NCBI GenBank assembly: GCA_021613335.1 | Contig: JAJTWR010000236.1 | Coordinates: forward strand, 662,001-726,000 | Length of the DNA: 64,000 bases | Origin: Whitmania pigra | Lineage: Eukaryota > Annelida > Clitellata > Hirudinida > Haemopidae | Reading direction: 5' to 3' | Part shown: positions 40,017-53,969 of the stretch, piece after piece | How positions within the stretch are numbered: the first letter of the stretch is position 1 | How the letters are laid out: every line of letters starts with the position of its first letter | Translations under genes and position numbers: made by a program | The notes under the pieces: generated by a model | Told to the model about the DNA's origin: nothing | Databases searched by the model: none | The model's input: only the letters and a program-made list of their open reading frames with translations

Positions 40017-42073
40017 TTGCTGTACAGGTGTTGGTGTGATTCTCTGCAGTAAGGAAGAAGTCAAATCGATCAAGTAAAAGATCAATGTATCTCCAAAGCA
40101 TCCATTTGATGGATTAATTAACTAATTCAATCTTTTAATAATCAAATGATACTGTAACATGATCGCTCCATATAAAACCAGTGGTGTTGCCAGAGAGATG
40201 CTTCGGGCACATTACTTAGAAGAGAGCGCCAAATTAAAAATGTTAAGCGAAGGCATCAAATTATCAACATTGGATAACGTTAGAGACAATGTAACTTAAT
40301 AATGTTAAAGGGAATGGCAAAATATCCATTGCATCTTGGACGCCAAAACCCACAGCTACACCTTTGTATAAAAACTTGCCGTAAAATAGTTCCAAGGCAT
40401 GAAGCCCGAAAGTTTATTGACTATGCTACTGGTGCTATTGGAATCCATTGCAGAGAACTTTTGGCGAATACGGGAGGTATTTCTTACTGGTTAACGGCCC
40501 TCTCAGCGACATTCCTTTATCAACTATCGACCGTCAATCATTATACCTCGGCGGACCAGTTGACACTATTCCTTCTACGATCTCTTCTAAAGGTTATGAC
40601 CAGGAGAGCCTGTGTAGATTGTAATGTCCAATGAAGATGTTTATTAGATGTACGTTTACGATAATAAATCTATCGACAGCATTACTTTGAGAATGTTTCT
40701 AGTTGTGTTTGGACGCGTCCGATCAAAGAGTGTGTTTGTCGGTTATTTAATTTTTTTTTAGAGGGTGTTGAAAATTCTGTGGAATTCCTCTTAAAAAAAA
40801 AAAAAACAGTTGCTTCGATAGATGCTTGTTAGTATTCTTGATGCGATTTTTTGTTGAATTTTTTTATTTGTTTGTTTATTTACTAATATCGTAAGAACAT
40901 TATTGACGTCATGGACTCATTTTCACAGAGGCACCATAGACTCGGAAACGGTTAATGTCTAAGGGATAAAAAGTGAAAGAAATCCTTAAACACTTTGCTC
41001 ATATACTGGACGCATGCACACACCACTCATCTCCCATGCTTTTTCATAAATTTGAAAGCATCCGGCAAAGATTAGTTCGTACGTCTCTAACTGAACGCAT
41101 ACATTTACTTCCGCATTTTTTGTGCCAAGTCGATGTTATCAAAGGGTTCGCCTCAATTTTCTTGTGTCATAGAAGGACAAAATGCTCCTTTTTACAGAAT
41201 CAATGCATCTCATGTCCGTGTGATAAAAAAATGGTTAAAGGCTTGTAAATTCTACCATGCGATGATGTCCATGCAATAATAACTAGGATTATATTACTAG
41301 GATATTTTAAATTGGACCACGATTTTAAACGACAAAGTTAAAGCTTTAACCTGAAATATTTAATAAGATTAGGGACTTATGCAAACCATATTTAGAATAA
41401 TATTTTAAATACTTATATTTATAAGTAAACTGTTAGCATTAACTCCGTGGCGATTTATAATCAAATATTATTAATTTTGACTGGCACGAATATGAACATC
41501 AAAAATGATTTCACAACCTCAAAAAGTTAAACCTCATGCAGCATAAATGTAATGCATTCCAAAATGGACATTTATGCTTCTACTCACCAAACGCATTGCG
41601 AGACAAATACAACTATAGATAGAGATCACAACAACAATACATTGACATTATACATATGATTATAAATTATACATTATGATGATATTAATTACAACAACTA
41701 ATTTATTTGCTACCGTTAATAAATGTAATTTGGCATTTGTGCGATTCAACCAATCATCTGGATCTCAATTTAAGAAAAAATAAATTATGAACAAACAAAG
41801 GGAATTGACAAGGTTGATTTAATCAATGAAAGTCATAGATTAACAAAATAATTGCATTAACGATTTCAATATTAAGTAACTATTAAATACTGGCTAACAA
41901 TGATGGAACTGATAATCAACAAGTATTACTTAATAATACTAATATTAATATTATCATCATTTTTACACAATTTACGATGGTGGTATACTGCATATAGTAT
42001 TTAATTATACAATCAGAACTAACTTACTAAGAAATAAATTCAAACACACGCACACACATTTACAAGGTGCTTT
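40017..42073. other. Intergenic between GFER and NFXL1
   Basis: No gene I can support. Open frames at 40302-40634 and 40973-41248 encode non-repetitive peptides but lack recognisable domains. A possible extra 5' exon of GFER may lie just above 40045. Confidence 0.4.
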
Positions 42074-44395
42074 CTAGACATGAAACAAGAGTTTGTACAC
42101 AAACAGAGAGAAGACGATCATCAACACGGAAAGCACGAGAATCGTCTGCTTCCTGGCAAAGAACGACCGACCGTCTCCGTCGTCTTCGACATCCTGTCGC
42201 CTCTGCCTCTTTCTCTTGCCCTTCGAACGCTTCTCGAATTCCTCCAGTTCTTCCTTCTTCTTAAGTGCTTCTTGTTCTGCAGCTGCTTTTTGGCTGGCTT
42301 CCATGGCCTGTTGGAACCACAATATGGTTGGGATGATAACATGTATCTCATGGTTGTATAAGATGATAATAACAATTATAATAAACATTATCAATAATAT
42401 TATTATTATAATCACTATTATTATTATTATGAATGGCATACACATTGCATTAATGAATTAAATTAAATTCCACTAATAAGTTATATTAATACAAAACCGA
42501 ATAGTAGGAAGTTTAATAAAATTAGGATCTAATAATTAATAAATCAACCTTTCTCGCTTTTTCCATTTCAACTTCACAAGCCTTGTTACAGTCGACCTTG
42601 CCTTTTCCCGATTGGACCTCATGACACAACAACTCCTCCCTTCTTCTGCCACAAGGACAACGAGCCTTGACCTTCTCAGAGCAGTCAAGGACAGGAGGGC
42701 AATCTCCAGAGTGGCAGACGACCTTGCAACGGTGGGAGCAGGATAACTGATCGAAGTAAGCAACGAGTTCATGTCATGTTATGTTCATGACACAATAATG
42801 ATGTGAATTGGTCAAACTGAGAACTAAAACAAAATCTTTGTAAAATCAATTCTCCAATCAAAAAAGGCATTTTTATGACCAGAGATATCCAAAAAACATT
42901 AAATGATTTGAAAACCAAAACAAAACTAATCATGAACATCACTTTCAACAAAAATGAAATACCACATAAAAATACACGAGATAAAAACAAGGAACAGAAT
43001 AAAGAATAAAACCAGCATTGCCACCAAAACGCACCAATTTCGGGCATCTGCACCCGCAAGACCTCAAAGCTTCCATCTTGGACCCCCCGGACTCCCTGTT
43101 GGCCGAGCACCACTCGTCACAAGGCACATGTTTCACTACCATCTGGCAGTGGCAACGCATCTTGATCATCTGAGTGCATGGGGGGCAATGGCCAGGGTGG
43201 CAAGGAAGGAGGCAGCTGTGGATACAACCAGGGGGTCTAGGTTTTGTGCAGGGTTCCTCACATTGTTTGCAGTTTGTCCCAGCCTTGATTGAAAAACATT
43301 TAGCTTTTATAGAGAAAGATGGGGGCTTTTTCAAATTCAGGGACTCAGTAATTTGGTTATTTTGCTTTTTCTAAAGTCATTTTAAAACTTCAATGCACAT
43401 TGGACGAATTCTTAAGTCTTTATATTATTAATGAATAAATTGATATTATAATAATAGTCTACCATTTGTTACATGATTAAAAAACCAACTAACACCTACC
43501 AATGTAATAATAATCAATAACAATTAACCAAATGCTAGACAACAAAAACATTGCCCAACGAATCACCTTGGAAACATCATCGTCTGCCACTCCACGTACG
43601 ACGTGACACAACAACTGACACGTGTGGTTGAGGCAGGGTAGCGTTCTGCCGCAAGATCTTTGGCAGGACGAAGGATCTGAATTGCTGCACCTAACCATGG
43701 TTGTCTTTGAAGAATGAAGAATGTTTCAGTATTATGTAACCATGACGATGAGATAGTGATTGGCTGTGATTGGTTGATGAATAAAATCACACAAAATTAA
43801 ATAATAGTGACAAATTAAAAACTAATGAAATATTTAAATCGATTGGTTTTTAATTTAATAATCTCTATAAACAATAGACACTCACAAACACGCGAACATC
43901 AGCACGCCATATCAACAACAATAACAACAACAACACTTCATCAATCCGATACCTCATGCTTTCCGAAGCAAGTGACCGGAACAGGGACTAGACAAGGGGG
44001 GCATGCCTTGTTGACCACCTCGAACCTCTTCGACTCCCTACTGACCTGCCACGGTCCTACCTTCGGCTGGGTGTCCTTGACCTCTACTTTTACTGCAGAG
44101 TGGCAAAGGGCAGGGCAACTGTGGGAACAGCCGATGAGGGGTTTGTCGCACACCTGACTGCACTTCGGACAATCCCCGAAGTGGCAGGAATGGGGTGTCC
44201 GGGAGGGGTGATGGCAGTCGGGTGGGTTGCTGCAATGTCATGGAGTGCATTAGATTAGGAAATGACAGTGTTGGCAATGATGGTATTCAAGTGGCATGAA
44301 CTACAACTCTTTTAACTATTAACTAACAAAATTATTCATAAATTAATTTGACATCACTGATTTCCTCTGGGAATGTAAAATTTGAAGATAAAATA

Positions 44396-44426
<31 letters not shown>

Positions 44427-47233
44427 TAATAAATAAAAAAAATAATAACAGCTATTAACCTTACCTGCATGGTTTGTTACACTTGGGTGGTCTGGTCTTT
44501 TTTTCCACTCCACATGGCACAGTCCTCATGGTCTTACCACAGTTGCACTTGAGTACTGCCATGTTGGTGCATGGATAACAGGGTCCTGAAAAGGTCACAA
44601 GGTCGCATCGTTAAAAGCCGACAGCACTTAAATGACCTCCGCTTATAATTTTTGTATTTGTATTTAGCCGATCTTTTGTGTCTGTTGTATATTGAAATAG
44701 GATGTGAATGTCGAGGCAAGGCAGAGGATGCACGCATATTGTGTAACTAAGTAATACTAATTGTTATTATCACAAGTTAATACAAGTATAAATAAATCAA
44801 CTACAAGTAACTTTATTAGTTATAATAATAATAATATCAGTTAGCTTCCAAGGCACCTCACGCATGGCATCAGAGACGATTCTGTTAGCAGCTATTAATT
44901 GTACGACTGTAACCTTCGGCTAGACTCACCGAGATGGCAGGTGTTTGCGCACTTGTGCTGACGACACTTCAGCGGTTTTCCGCACATGGCAGTGCAAGGG
45001 GGGCAGTTTCCGTCACAGCACTGAAGCGATTAAGATGACAATTACGATAACGAATTCAGTGCATTATAATCAGTCTTGCCAAGAACGGTTCGAGCATTCG
45101 AAGGAGAGTAATGATCTTGAGAGTTCGAGTATAATCGTAAAAACATGAAAATGCTGCTCATCATCATCATCATCATCGTCATCAACATCATCATCATCAT
45201 CACCTTTCTTTTGCACTGGTGCACCCCACAGTCCTTGAGGTTGGTGCACTTGACATCGCACTGAAAATCCTTGAAGCACTGAAGTTCCTTCTCTCTCTTT
45301 CCGCAGCGACACTTCTTTCGGATCATCTCTCGACACTGATTGAAACAATCGACAATTCATTCAATTAATCAACCCTCTGCTCTACCGATCAGTCAGGCAA
45401 TCAATCAACTCTGTTCATTCTTTTCTCTTAATATCAACCCTTGAAATGCTTTTTGAAGCAAGCAGACAAAAGTCTAATGGGTAAGGTTACAGTGGTAAAT
45501 ACTTATCGTTGTCATCATCATCATCATAACCTTCCTCTTAGCTGTTATTGCCACTGACATCCTCACTACTACCAAGACTAAACTATACCTACCGTTCCAC
45601 AGGATCCCTGATGGCACCTGTTGGTACACCTGTGCAATCCACACTCCAGCAACTTTCCGCACGACTCCAAACAGGTAGGAGCCTCTTCAGTGCATGGCAG
45701 GTCAAATGCTGGAAGAATGTGGGCCATAGTGAATGGTTTTATTGGTTAAATTGATATGGCTCATGAATATTAACAACTTAAATTTGGAATCGATCCAATT
45801 ATATTGTTGACAAACACATGGTTAGAAAAAATAGAGTAACTGACTGGTTTTTCCACAGGGGCATTTTCGCTTTCCATCTTTGGAGCATGGTTGGCATGCA
45901 CCTGAGTGACAAACAACCTGACACCTATGATGACCACATGAAAGTGGCTTATTGCACACCTGTTTCCAAAATAAAGGTAAAATGTGATATCATCATTGTC
46001 ATAAAATATGAGTTAAGTTCTCTTTTTTTTTTAAATAATCCATCACTATTATCATCATAACCACCTGATCACATTTCCAAACTGGGGTAGCACAGGGTAC
46101 AATCGCTGTTTTTCTTCGACACGTGCATGGCTGTTGGCTGGTCTCAGGGCAATCCCTACATTCACCTGCACGAATAAATTATAATAAAATATGCAAATCA
46201 GTATTCACACCGGTTTATATTTGCAAGGACCGTGTAACATCAACAATTATTAATCATATTAATTATTAATTATTCTTGACACGATCCAGCAACCAACCTT
46301 CATGGCACGGCAGAGAGCAAATGTGGTGACCGCAGTTCAAAGGTCGTCCACACCTGAGACCGCACGACCACCTGGCAGCTCCGCATCTTCTCACCTGTTC
46401 TGAACCCTTGCCACAGAAACATCTGGAGCGAGTGGTCTTCGGGCACGGAGGACAGGGACCTGTTTAAGCAACAATGGAAACCTTTGAAAAGTAATTCATC
46501 CCTTTTTGTAAATATCATATACCAGGTCACCACTATCATCATCACCACCCCAAACAGATTCAACAACGTCACAACCTTTTCAGCATCATTATATTTATCA
46601 CCTATTTTGATTTCTTATTCAATTATTCATTGCTACTCTAATCATCCCCATCATAGCAACCATTGCCATCAACATCATCATCATTACTACAAACCTGGAT
46701 GACACTGCAGAAGACACTGGTGACCACAGTCTGGCTTGAGTTGTTTGCCACAGGTCTGACCACAAGAGTGGGGAACACCCCAAGGATCAAAGGGAGGATT
46801 TGCCTCTTTGCCACAGAAGCACGTGTAGAACTTGGGAAAGTCATTCTGCTGGTATTCGTGTCGACATTTTGGACTGGAAGAGATCATTCAAATTGATGTT
46901 TAATATTCAGATTAAAATGGAAAATATTAACATTCATCGACGTGCAATATTCAGATTAATATGGAAAATATGATAATTATAAAATATTAACATTCAAAGA
47001 ATATTTGTATCCGACAAACCAATGTTAATGTCATTTACATCGTCACAATGCGATGCAAAAATTTGTTAAGGCTCAAAAAACTCACCAGAACCAGGGCTTT
47101 TCCTTGTTTGGGAAAAGTTCTGCGGAGAGGGTGGACTTGTGCTGCACGCCATCCCTGATCCACTGCTGGATGCATTGGATGTGAAACATTGTATAACAAC
47201 CTGAGCAGTTCCATACCTGGGAAAGTAAGAATT

Positions 47234-47268
<35 letters not shown>

Positions 47269-48249
47269 CAATATTAATAGTAATATGTTCATTTATAAAG
47301 TTCCATAGGCATTAGCATTAGAGGGGCATTCTGATGGAGAAATATAGTAGAATTCCAACATAGTTAACTGTAAAGTTAAAATACATTAATATGAAACATA
47401 CTAAAAAATATAACTAAACAATATGATTAAACAATAACAAACAAAAACAACGAGGTGCTAACGGGGTCTTTCTGTGTTACATTTTCTATGCAAATGAGGC
47501 AGATGTTAGCCTTGGATTTCAAAGCTCCCTCAATGTACATGGCTGTCCTGCCAAGGTCGTCTGCACTTGAAGAAACTAAAAAAAAACAGCAATACATGAA
47601 GCCACTGTACACCCTCTGATAATGTACTAATGCAGCTGAGAAACAATTAATACTGCCATAACTTAATAAAATAATAGTTATTGATATTATAATAATAATA
47701 ATATTTACTGTCACAGGCTGAGATGTTGAGTCTTTTGAGAAGATTAGATAAAACAGCATCCTTTTTTTGATGGAATTCCTCATCTTCATCGTCGTCATCC
47801 GAAAGCAAGAAATCATCAGTGGACGAAAGCTGGCGTTTGGCAGCTTCTTGGTGTGTTGCAGCCGCTGCCCAGAAAATTTCCTCTCCAGAGTTTTTGAGGT
47901 GACTCGAAGCTCCTACAAGTTTGGATGTCCCATCTTTTGAAGCACAAGAGACATGCTCAGCGGCTTTCACAACTTGGCTGCATTTGGCAGCAGCAATCTC
48001 AGAACTGTTCAGGTTGCTATTGTTGTTACTTATATTTATGTTCTTCGCTGGTACAACGTTTTTTGAGGTTCCTCGAACGTCGTTTTTGATCGTACTAGGG
48101 TTGCCGTACTTCAAGGCAACACCAGGTTTAACGTGATCAATGCCGTTGGGTAGTCGCGGTGCGCCCCTTCCATTCCCAATCACGGGTTCTTCGGAGCTGG
48201 CAAAGCCTCTACCTCGTCCCCTCCTAAGGTAAGCAGGTCTCTGATCCAT
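42074..48249 (-). CDS. NFXL1: NF-X1-type zinc finger protein NFXL1
   Basis: Sixteen exons encode 965 residues: 48249-47709, 47575-47463, 47216-47086, 46873-46695, 46459-46298, 46165-46065, 45959-45845, 45708-45593, 45335-45204, 45020-44930, 44585-44465, 44229-43953, 43704-43567, 43283-43035, 42746-42549, 42307-42074. The order is a Gly/Arg start (RRGRGRGF), an acidic stretch (SDDDDEDEE), a RING-CH-type finger ([22 protein letters not shown]), and about ten NF-X1 cysteine fingers (for example [35 protein letters not shown]). A Lys/Glu coiled coil (about 890-920) and a final membrane segment ([19 protein letters not shown]) follow. Family members are putative E3 ligases or transcriptional repressors. 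The C-terminal anchor fits NFXL1 rather than NFX1. All exon phases agree. Confidence 0.95.
45150..45204. repeat. (GAT)n/(ATC)n array beginning at a splice donor
   Basis: On minus the NFXL1 exon-9 donor GTGATGATGATGATG runs straight into a GAT array of about 45 bases. Confidence 0.85.
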
Positions 48250-49366
48250 CTGAGAACATAAATTCATTGAGATTTAAGAAAGCTATTTTCATTTGCAATT
48301 CGAAATATAAAAAAAAATGATAATAAAAAATTATTTTATGTGTTTGGGTACAAAATATTTGCAAATTACTAGTTTTTGGCAGCTGGAGACAACCTGAGCA
48401 GTTGTTTATTTAATTAAATCAACACATCACAAGCCAACCGATACTTTTAAAAGTGAAGTTATAAATGTTTAATCAAACGGTTAAATATTATTTTTTATTA
48501 ATAACTATTAAATTTTTGTTAAATTATTATAAATTTGTTTATTATTTAATATTAATAATTTAAAAATTAAAAGTTTGTTTAAGTTTTAAGATGTTCAATG
48601 ATTTAATTGATTGAAGAAGCCAAATAACTTCATTTGTGATGGTTATGAAGCTAAAATTAATACTTAAAACAATTAGTTATTTGCATCATTCTCTCATTTT
48701 TGTCAATGACCGCTTTTTTATGTATTAGAATTCCCGTTATGTCATTGAACTTTAAAGGCTTTAAGAAAAAAAGAACAGAATGTTAACAACAATGCGCGTT
48801 AGCCAATCAAGTCGGCCATCCATAGGTTTTTTACATGAATGCTGCGCATTAGTCGATCTAAATTGAAGAAAGGATTGATCTTGCCACTCGACGTCAGTTC
48901 ACTTGTGAGCGAGTTTGTGGGGATTTTTGCCTTAGCAGATGATTTCGTGGACAATATTACCTAATTTATAAATTATTTTAATTTTATAATAATATGTTAA
49001 TAACATAACAATAACCTGGTTTTATTATTTTTTTATTGAGTAGAAATGATTGAGACGTTCAGATTGATGGCGTTGATTTACTGCCGTAAACAAATTGGTT
49101 GACCCCGTGGGCCACACTTAGTCTTCTTTGACGTTGATTGGCTTCATGTCTGATTTTAGAGCGACCTGAGAAGGAGGGCCGTTGATTTTAGAAAACATTG
49201 ATCGCATTTTTGGAATTACCAAAGGTCGTCATCGCTTTATTATGAAATGTGATGACATGTTTAACGGTTTTGCTAGACATTGATATCCGAGGAAGGATCG
49301 ACAAGAAGTAACATTACTGAATTAAGATTTTCGATACTTAATTGCAAGTTTCTACCTCTCGCAAAC
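48250..49366. other. Divergent 5' region of NFXL1 and the TMEM26-like gene
   Basis: About 1.1 kb separates the two start codons, so this is a candidate bidirectional promoter. The part at 48780-48960 is less AT-rich than its flanks. No TATA box is certain. Confidence 0.4.
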
Positions 49367-51111
49367 ATGTTGACAAGTTCTGATGCAAAGTTTCGTTGCC
49401 TTTGGCACATGTTTACCTGGTCTATTATGCTCACTCTGGTGTCTCAGTTTTATGTCTTAACCGATCACATTGCATTCTACATTTTTGGCAGTCTATGTAT
49501 TGTGGTCCTCCCTTTTGTAACCTCAGTTTACAGTACCACAGGAGGCCAACGAGGTTCAAGTTTATTGAGGTTAAATTAAATTTTTATTTTTGCATTGTAA
49601 AAAATCGCTTTATTATTAAGTGAATGTTTAATGTTCAGCTTGGTCACACTGCTGTTTACTTACTTTTCTGTTTTACTCTTGTTCTGTAATTTGGAAAATT
49701 TAAACATGTTGCTCTTTATGAAACTCATTACCATCACAAATGAAGTAATTTGGCTTCTTCAATCATTTGGAATGTTTCTAATGCATAATTAATCTGCTTA
49801 AATGTTGTGCTCAATTGAGGAAATAGTTGTTTGATTATTATGGTTACTCATAATGAAATTTACATAACCAAAATTTTATAATTGTTCCAGAGTTGCCTAT
49901 GTCTTATGCGATCCAGTATTGGCCTGCATGTCTGTCGTGCCTGTTCTCCTTCTCAACAGGCTGACGCCTCTCATTCACGAAATGGAATGTCTCGGAGTAG
50001 ACATACAGTCATGGAATGAGACTCTTTCGTGTTTGGGAAACAATTCCATGTCAAACCTGGAGGATTTAATATCACGTGGGCACTTACCATTTAAAAGGAA
50101 GGCATGGATATGGTTGGAAAAGGTCAGTTTTAGTGGTTTGTTATTGCTTTAATTTGTTGCTGAAAGAAATTGTTTGCATAAAAAGATAAAAGTGAATTTA
50201 TTGCACAATAAAATGTACATCTCTTAATAAAAGTTAATTGGTGCATCATAAATACATTTAATTTTAAGTATTAAGGCAGCCACATTTCATTTTTATTTGT
50301 TCCTGAGTAGGTTTTGGACTTATTTTATTTTTGTGACTATGGCAGATGAATCATGGGAAATCTTCTTGACGAGCACAAAATAATCAACTAATTAAACATT
50401 TGAAGATTAATTTCTTCACCAAGTCTTAATATTTATGTTATAAATTCAGTTATCATCAAAACTTCATGTATCTTTGTAAATAATCGAAATTTAACTGATA
50501 AAGACTCGACAGAATTAATTTTAACATCATAGTCATTAATCATTGATTTACCTTTTCTGACACTTTGATGCACATTGATAGCTCTTACTTTTAGAAACAC
50601 CATCGGCTTGTTTGCCATCAAGATTTTTTTTTGCCACATGCAGTGTAATTGATGATAATTCACTTGGAATTTTCTCAATTTACTGCTAAAAAAAATTGCA
50701 AGAGAGCTGTTAAACCTAATAATGGAGCAGTTGTTTTTACATTTGATCGTTTCGCACAGAAATTTCAATGCTGTTTTCTGTTAACTCCTGGAATTTGCAT
50801 CATAAAAAATAAACAATGTAAAGTTACGAAGCTAGAATACATTTGCACCTTATTTGGAGGAAAGTATAATCAGGACTGAACCTCCAAATGATGCGGTTGC
50901 TGTTTTATGTTTGTTTTTTTCCAGTTTTTTGTTGAAATAAAATAAACATAAATAACAGAATGTGAAAAGCATCTTGCCTTTTTTAAATTAATTTTAAATT
51001 AGCCCATGACTTCTTTTACTATGCTTTTTGATTTAATGAATGATTAACTTAAAGTATGATTTCCTAAATACTTATTAATGTCTTACTTTTTTGTTTGTAA
51101 TTAATTTCGAC

Positions 51112-51147
<36 letters not shown>

Positions 51148-53176
51148 CATCATCATCATCATTATTATTATTATTATTATTATCATCATCATTATTATCA
51201 TTATTATCATCATTGCTTGATTCAGGTTTTTGTTGGAAATTCAAAGCCTTCCTAATAAATTAAAGAGGTTGAAAAGCAATTCTGGTATTTCATTATATCT
51301 ACAGACCGAGAAGCTTCGACTTGGTTTAACTTGTTAATAAACAAAATTATCATCAGGTCATTTATGTTACTATTATTATCGCTGTTATGATTAATATTCT
51401 CACCTTGATGCAGACATCCTCTAAAGCACGTTAGGTATAAACACCATGCAGTTGCTATTTTTGAATCTTTAGCTTTTGTTTGGTCTACTTTTTAATCTAA
51501 AAAGTTTTGGTGTTGTGCATAGCTTCAAATTTTACAATCTCACTGAATGTTATTTGTAATTATTTTTAACTTTATAATTAATTTATTTCCAATTAAAGAA
51601 TTAGTCATTTGATCTCGTCGGTGCGATTCTCAATTCCATTAAATTTCAATTTTAGAAAAATCTCCTGACTGCCATCCAAGCCTCCATAATAATACCCTGC
51701 ATACTGGCTCTTTTCATGGGGCGCAGGAGCAGAAAGATGAGCTACACCACTGCCCTCATGTCCTTCACCTACTGGCTCGTAACCTCCATCGAGTGCGCCT
51801 CTTTGATCGAGACAACCCTTTTGTGCGGCTATTCCAAAGTCCACTTTGCCGTCACAACTCAGGTCACGGTGTGCGTGGCATGCATTCTGGCCAATAGCTA
51901 CTCTACCGTGACACTTTGCAGTTACCTCAGTCCGATGACTTGCAAGGGCGATAAGACCGAAGTCAAGGCCAGGTTTGACGTCATCTTCAAATGCATTGTC
52001 GGAGTTACGGGAGTGGTTTTTGTGGAAATTCCGCAATTGGTCGCCAGGTTTCAGATGCTGGCGTCGGCTTTGGATTGGCCTTCGGAGGAGATGGAATTTG
52101 AACATCCTTCGGCAGCTGAGCACAGATCCATTGATGTTGGCGATTATCCGAACGCATCCACTCCTTCAGCTGTGAAACTGCCCATGGACAGGATGGTTAA
52201 AGTCTCTGGAGATATGCTTGGCTTTGACCCTGATGTCATTTACAACTCCTTCCCGACATCTTTTTACATGTGGGCATTTAAGGATGGCATCATGATAGTA
52301 GTAATCATTGCATCTCTGGTACTCCAGAGGTTTGGTCAGAGCCCGCCGATACTTTTGAGGATCCTCGGAGAAGGAAGGAACTGCGCCGGAGCGGCTTTTG
52401 ACAATCCAGGCACTTTCTTTGTGCCCGAGAAGCGCGACAAGTACATCGTCACCCACTGCGGCAAGCTTCAAGATCCGGACTTCAGGGACGGAGCCCCGAA
52501 GCCCCGGAATTATAACGAGCGAATGATTTCTCAAGATTCGGTCGAAGAATCGTGTTTTTTCCTGCCTCGTAGAAACAACAAATTGTCTCTTCTCAATTCC
52601 ATCAAGCAGAAGAAACTTAAAAAAGAAATTCAGATAGAATCTGACACCACAAGTAGTGACGGCAAGACTGATGGTGAAGGGGAACTCATTGCACTGTCTC
52701 CAATCTCGTTGATTGGATCAACCAGTTCAGAAACTGCTGCTGCTGCTGCTGCTGAGAATGCAGCCAATAACTTGAAAGAAGAACTTCTACCTCCACTCAA
52801 AAATGGGTCACCAGAAGATCAGCAAAATGTAAATGGGAAGCGAAAAAAGACTGTAAAATTCAGTTTCAGCGATGATCACATACTTAACGACAACAACGAA
52901 GGCTGTAGTTACCAGAGAATGCAACCTAGGGGCCTCCCTCTAGCGAGCACAGGGTCAATTCTTGTAAACTCCTCGTGTAGGGGCACCTACGACCGTAATA
53001 CTAATACCCAGATGGAGGGCTTGCCTCGAAGACTACGGGAAAAGTCTGACGTGCCCCCAGATGTTTTGGGCACAGCATCCATCCAAGCGAATGTACCAAG
53101 TACCTTTCAGGGTGCAGGCGATTCGAGTAATTCTGCTGTGGCAATATTGGCTAATTCTCCGGACGCCCGCAGGTAG
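49367..53176 (+). CDS. Multi-pass membrane protein, TMEM26-like
   Basis: Three exons, 49367-49569, 49891-50122 and 51656-53176, in phase, encode 651 residues. The first half has about eight hydrophobic segments (for example WSIMLTLVSQFYVL, IFGSLCIVVLPFVTSVY, LACMSVVPVLLL, VVFVEIPQLVARFQML, FKDGIMIVVIIASLVL). The spacing, the charged break after each helix pair and short matches (IEC/LIET in the middle helix, ARF after the penultimate helix) resemble TMEM26. The second half, about 300 residues, is hydrophilic, Ser/Lys/Asp-rich and probably cytosolic, with a poly-Ala run from GCT repeats near 52737. This tail is much longer than in human TMEM26. The family assignment rests on my memory of topology and motifs. 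The function of TMEM26 is poorly known. Confidence 0.6.
51114..51215. repeat. (ATT)n/(ATC)n microsatellite, intronic
   Basis: An ATT array interspersed with ATC blocks, in the 1.5 kb second intron of the TMEM26-like gene. Confidence 0.9.
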
Positions 53177-53969
53177 CGGTTTCTTCTCCGTTCAGGAGCC
53201 ATCACTACTAGATCTTTCAACCTTTTCCCATCTGGAACAATCAAGCATACCGCACCGTTCATGATTATTTTCTAATTTCAATCTCTTGTAATTAGGATTG
53301 ATTTGATTGTTATGGCCATCACTTACTTAGCAAATCCATCGTTTGTGAAGGAGCTAGAACCCCCGTTCTTTAGAGACATGACGGAAGACTTGCCATTGCC
53401 TTGATTTTTGATTTTCAACCGAAAAGCTTTCTTCAACTCAAAAGCTGGTCAACAGTATTAACGTCCGCTCCCAAGCCTTAAAAGCACGTGAAGATGGATG
53501 CTCATTATGTGACTTAATGTACTTTCCGGTTGCTATCGTTCACCGTTGATTCACGGGGAGATGTCGCGCGCTCTGGACTTTATTTAACAATTCGTATTTA
53601 ATTTTATTTAAGACGTAGGTTGAAACTGATGTTCAAACCAGCATAATCTTTAAAAAAAATTTTTTTGTTAAAATGGTCAAAATGTTCCATCTTACGATTC
53701 ACTCGTGAAGACATGGTAGTGAGTTTGCTAGATGCATTGACCAGATGAATTTCATAGCAGGATCAAATAAGGAACGGATTCGGCGATTTGTCAGCGCGAC
53801 GGATTCGTTATTACCAGTGAAATTGAATTTGTTTTGGAATTGCATTCTCAATTGACAGACTGATGTTATTCAACCAAAATTGTTAAAAAAGTGAATTGTT
53901 TTATTAATTTAATTCATTGATTCTCATTTGCGCATTTTTTCTTGTAATTAAGTCAAAAGGAAAGTGTAT
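53177..53969. other. Convergent 3' flanks
   Basis: No gene seen. Holds the 3' ends of the TMEM26-like gene (plus) and the 126-residue gene (minus). Confidence 0.4.

Noticed and set aside
40302..41248. Two open frames of 110 and 91 codons on plus
   Set aside because: No recognisable domain, and no support as exons or as transposon fragments.
51605..52123. 172-codon frame on minus
   Set aside because: Antisense to the third exon of the TMEM26-like gene.
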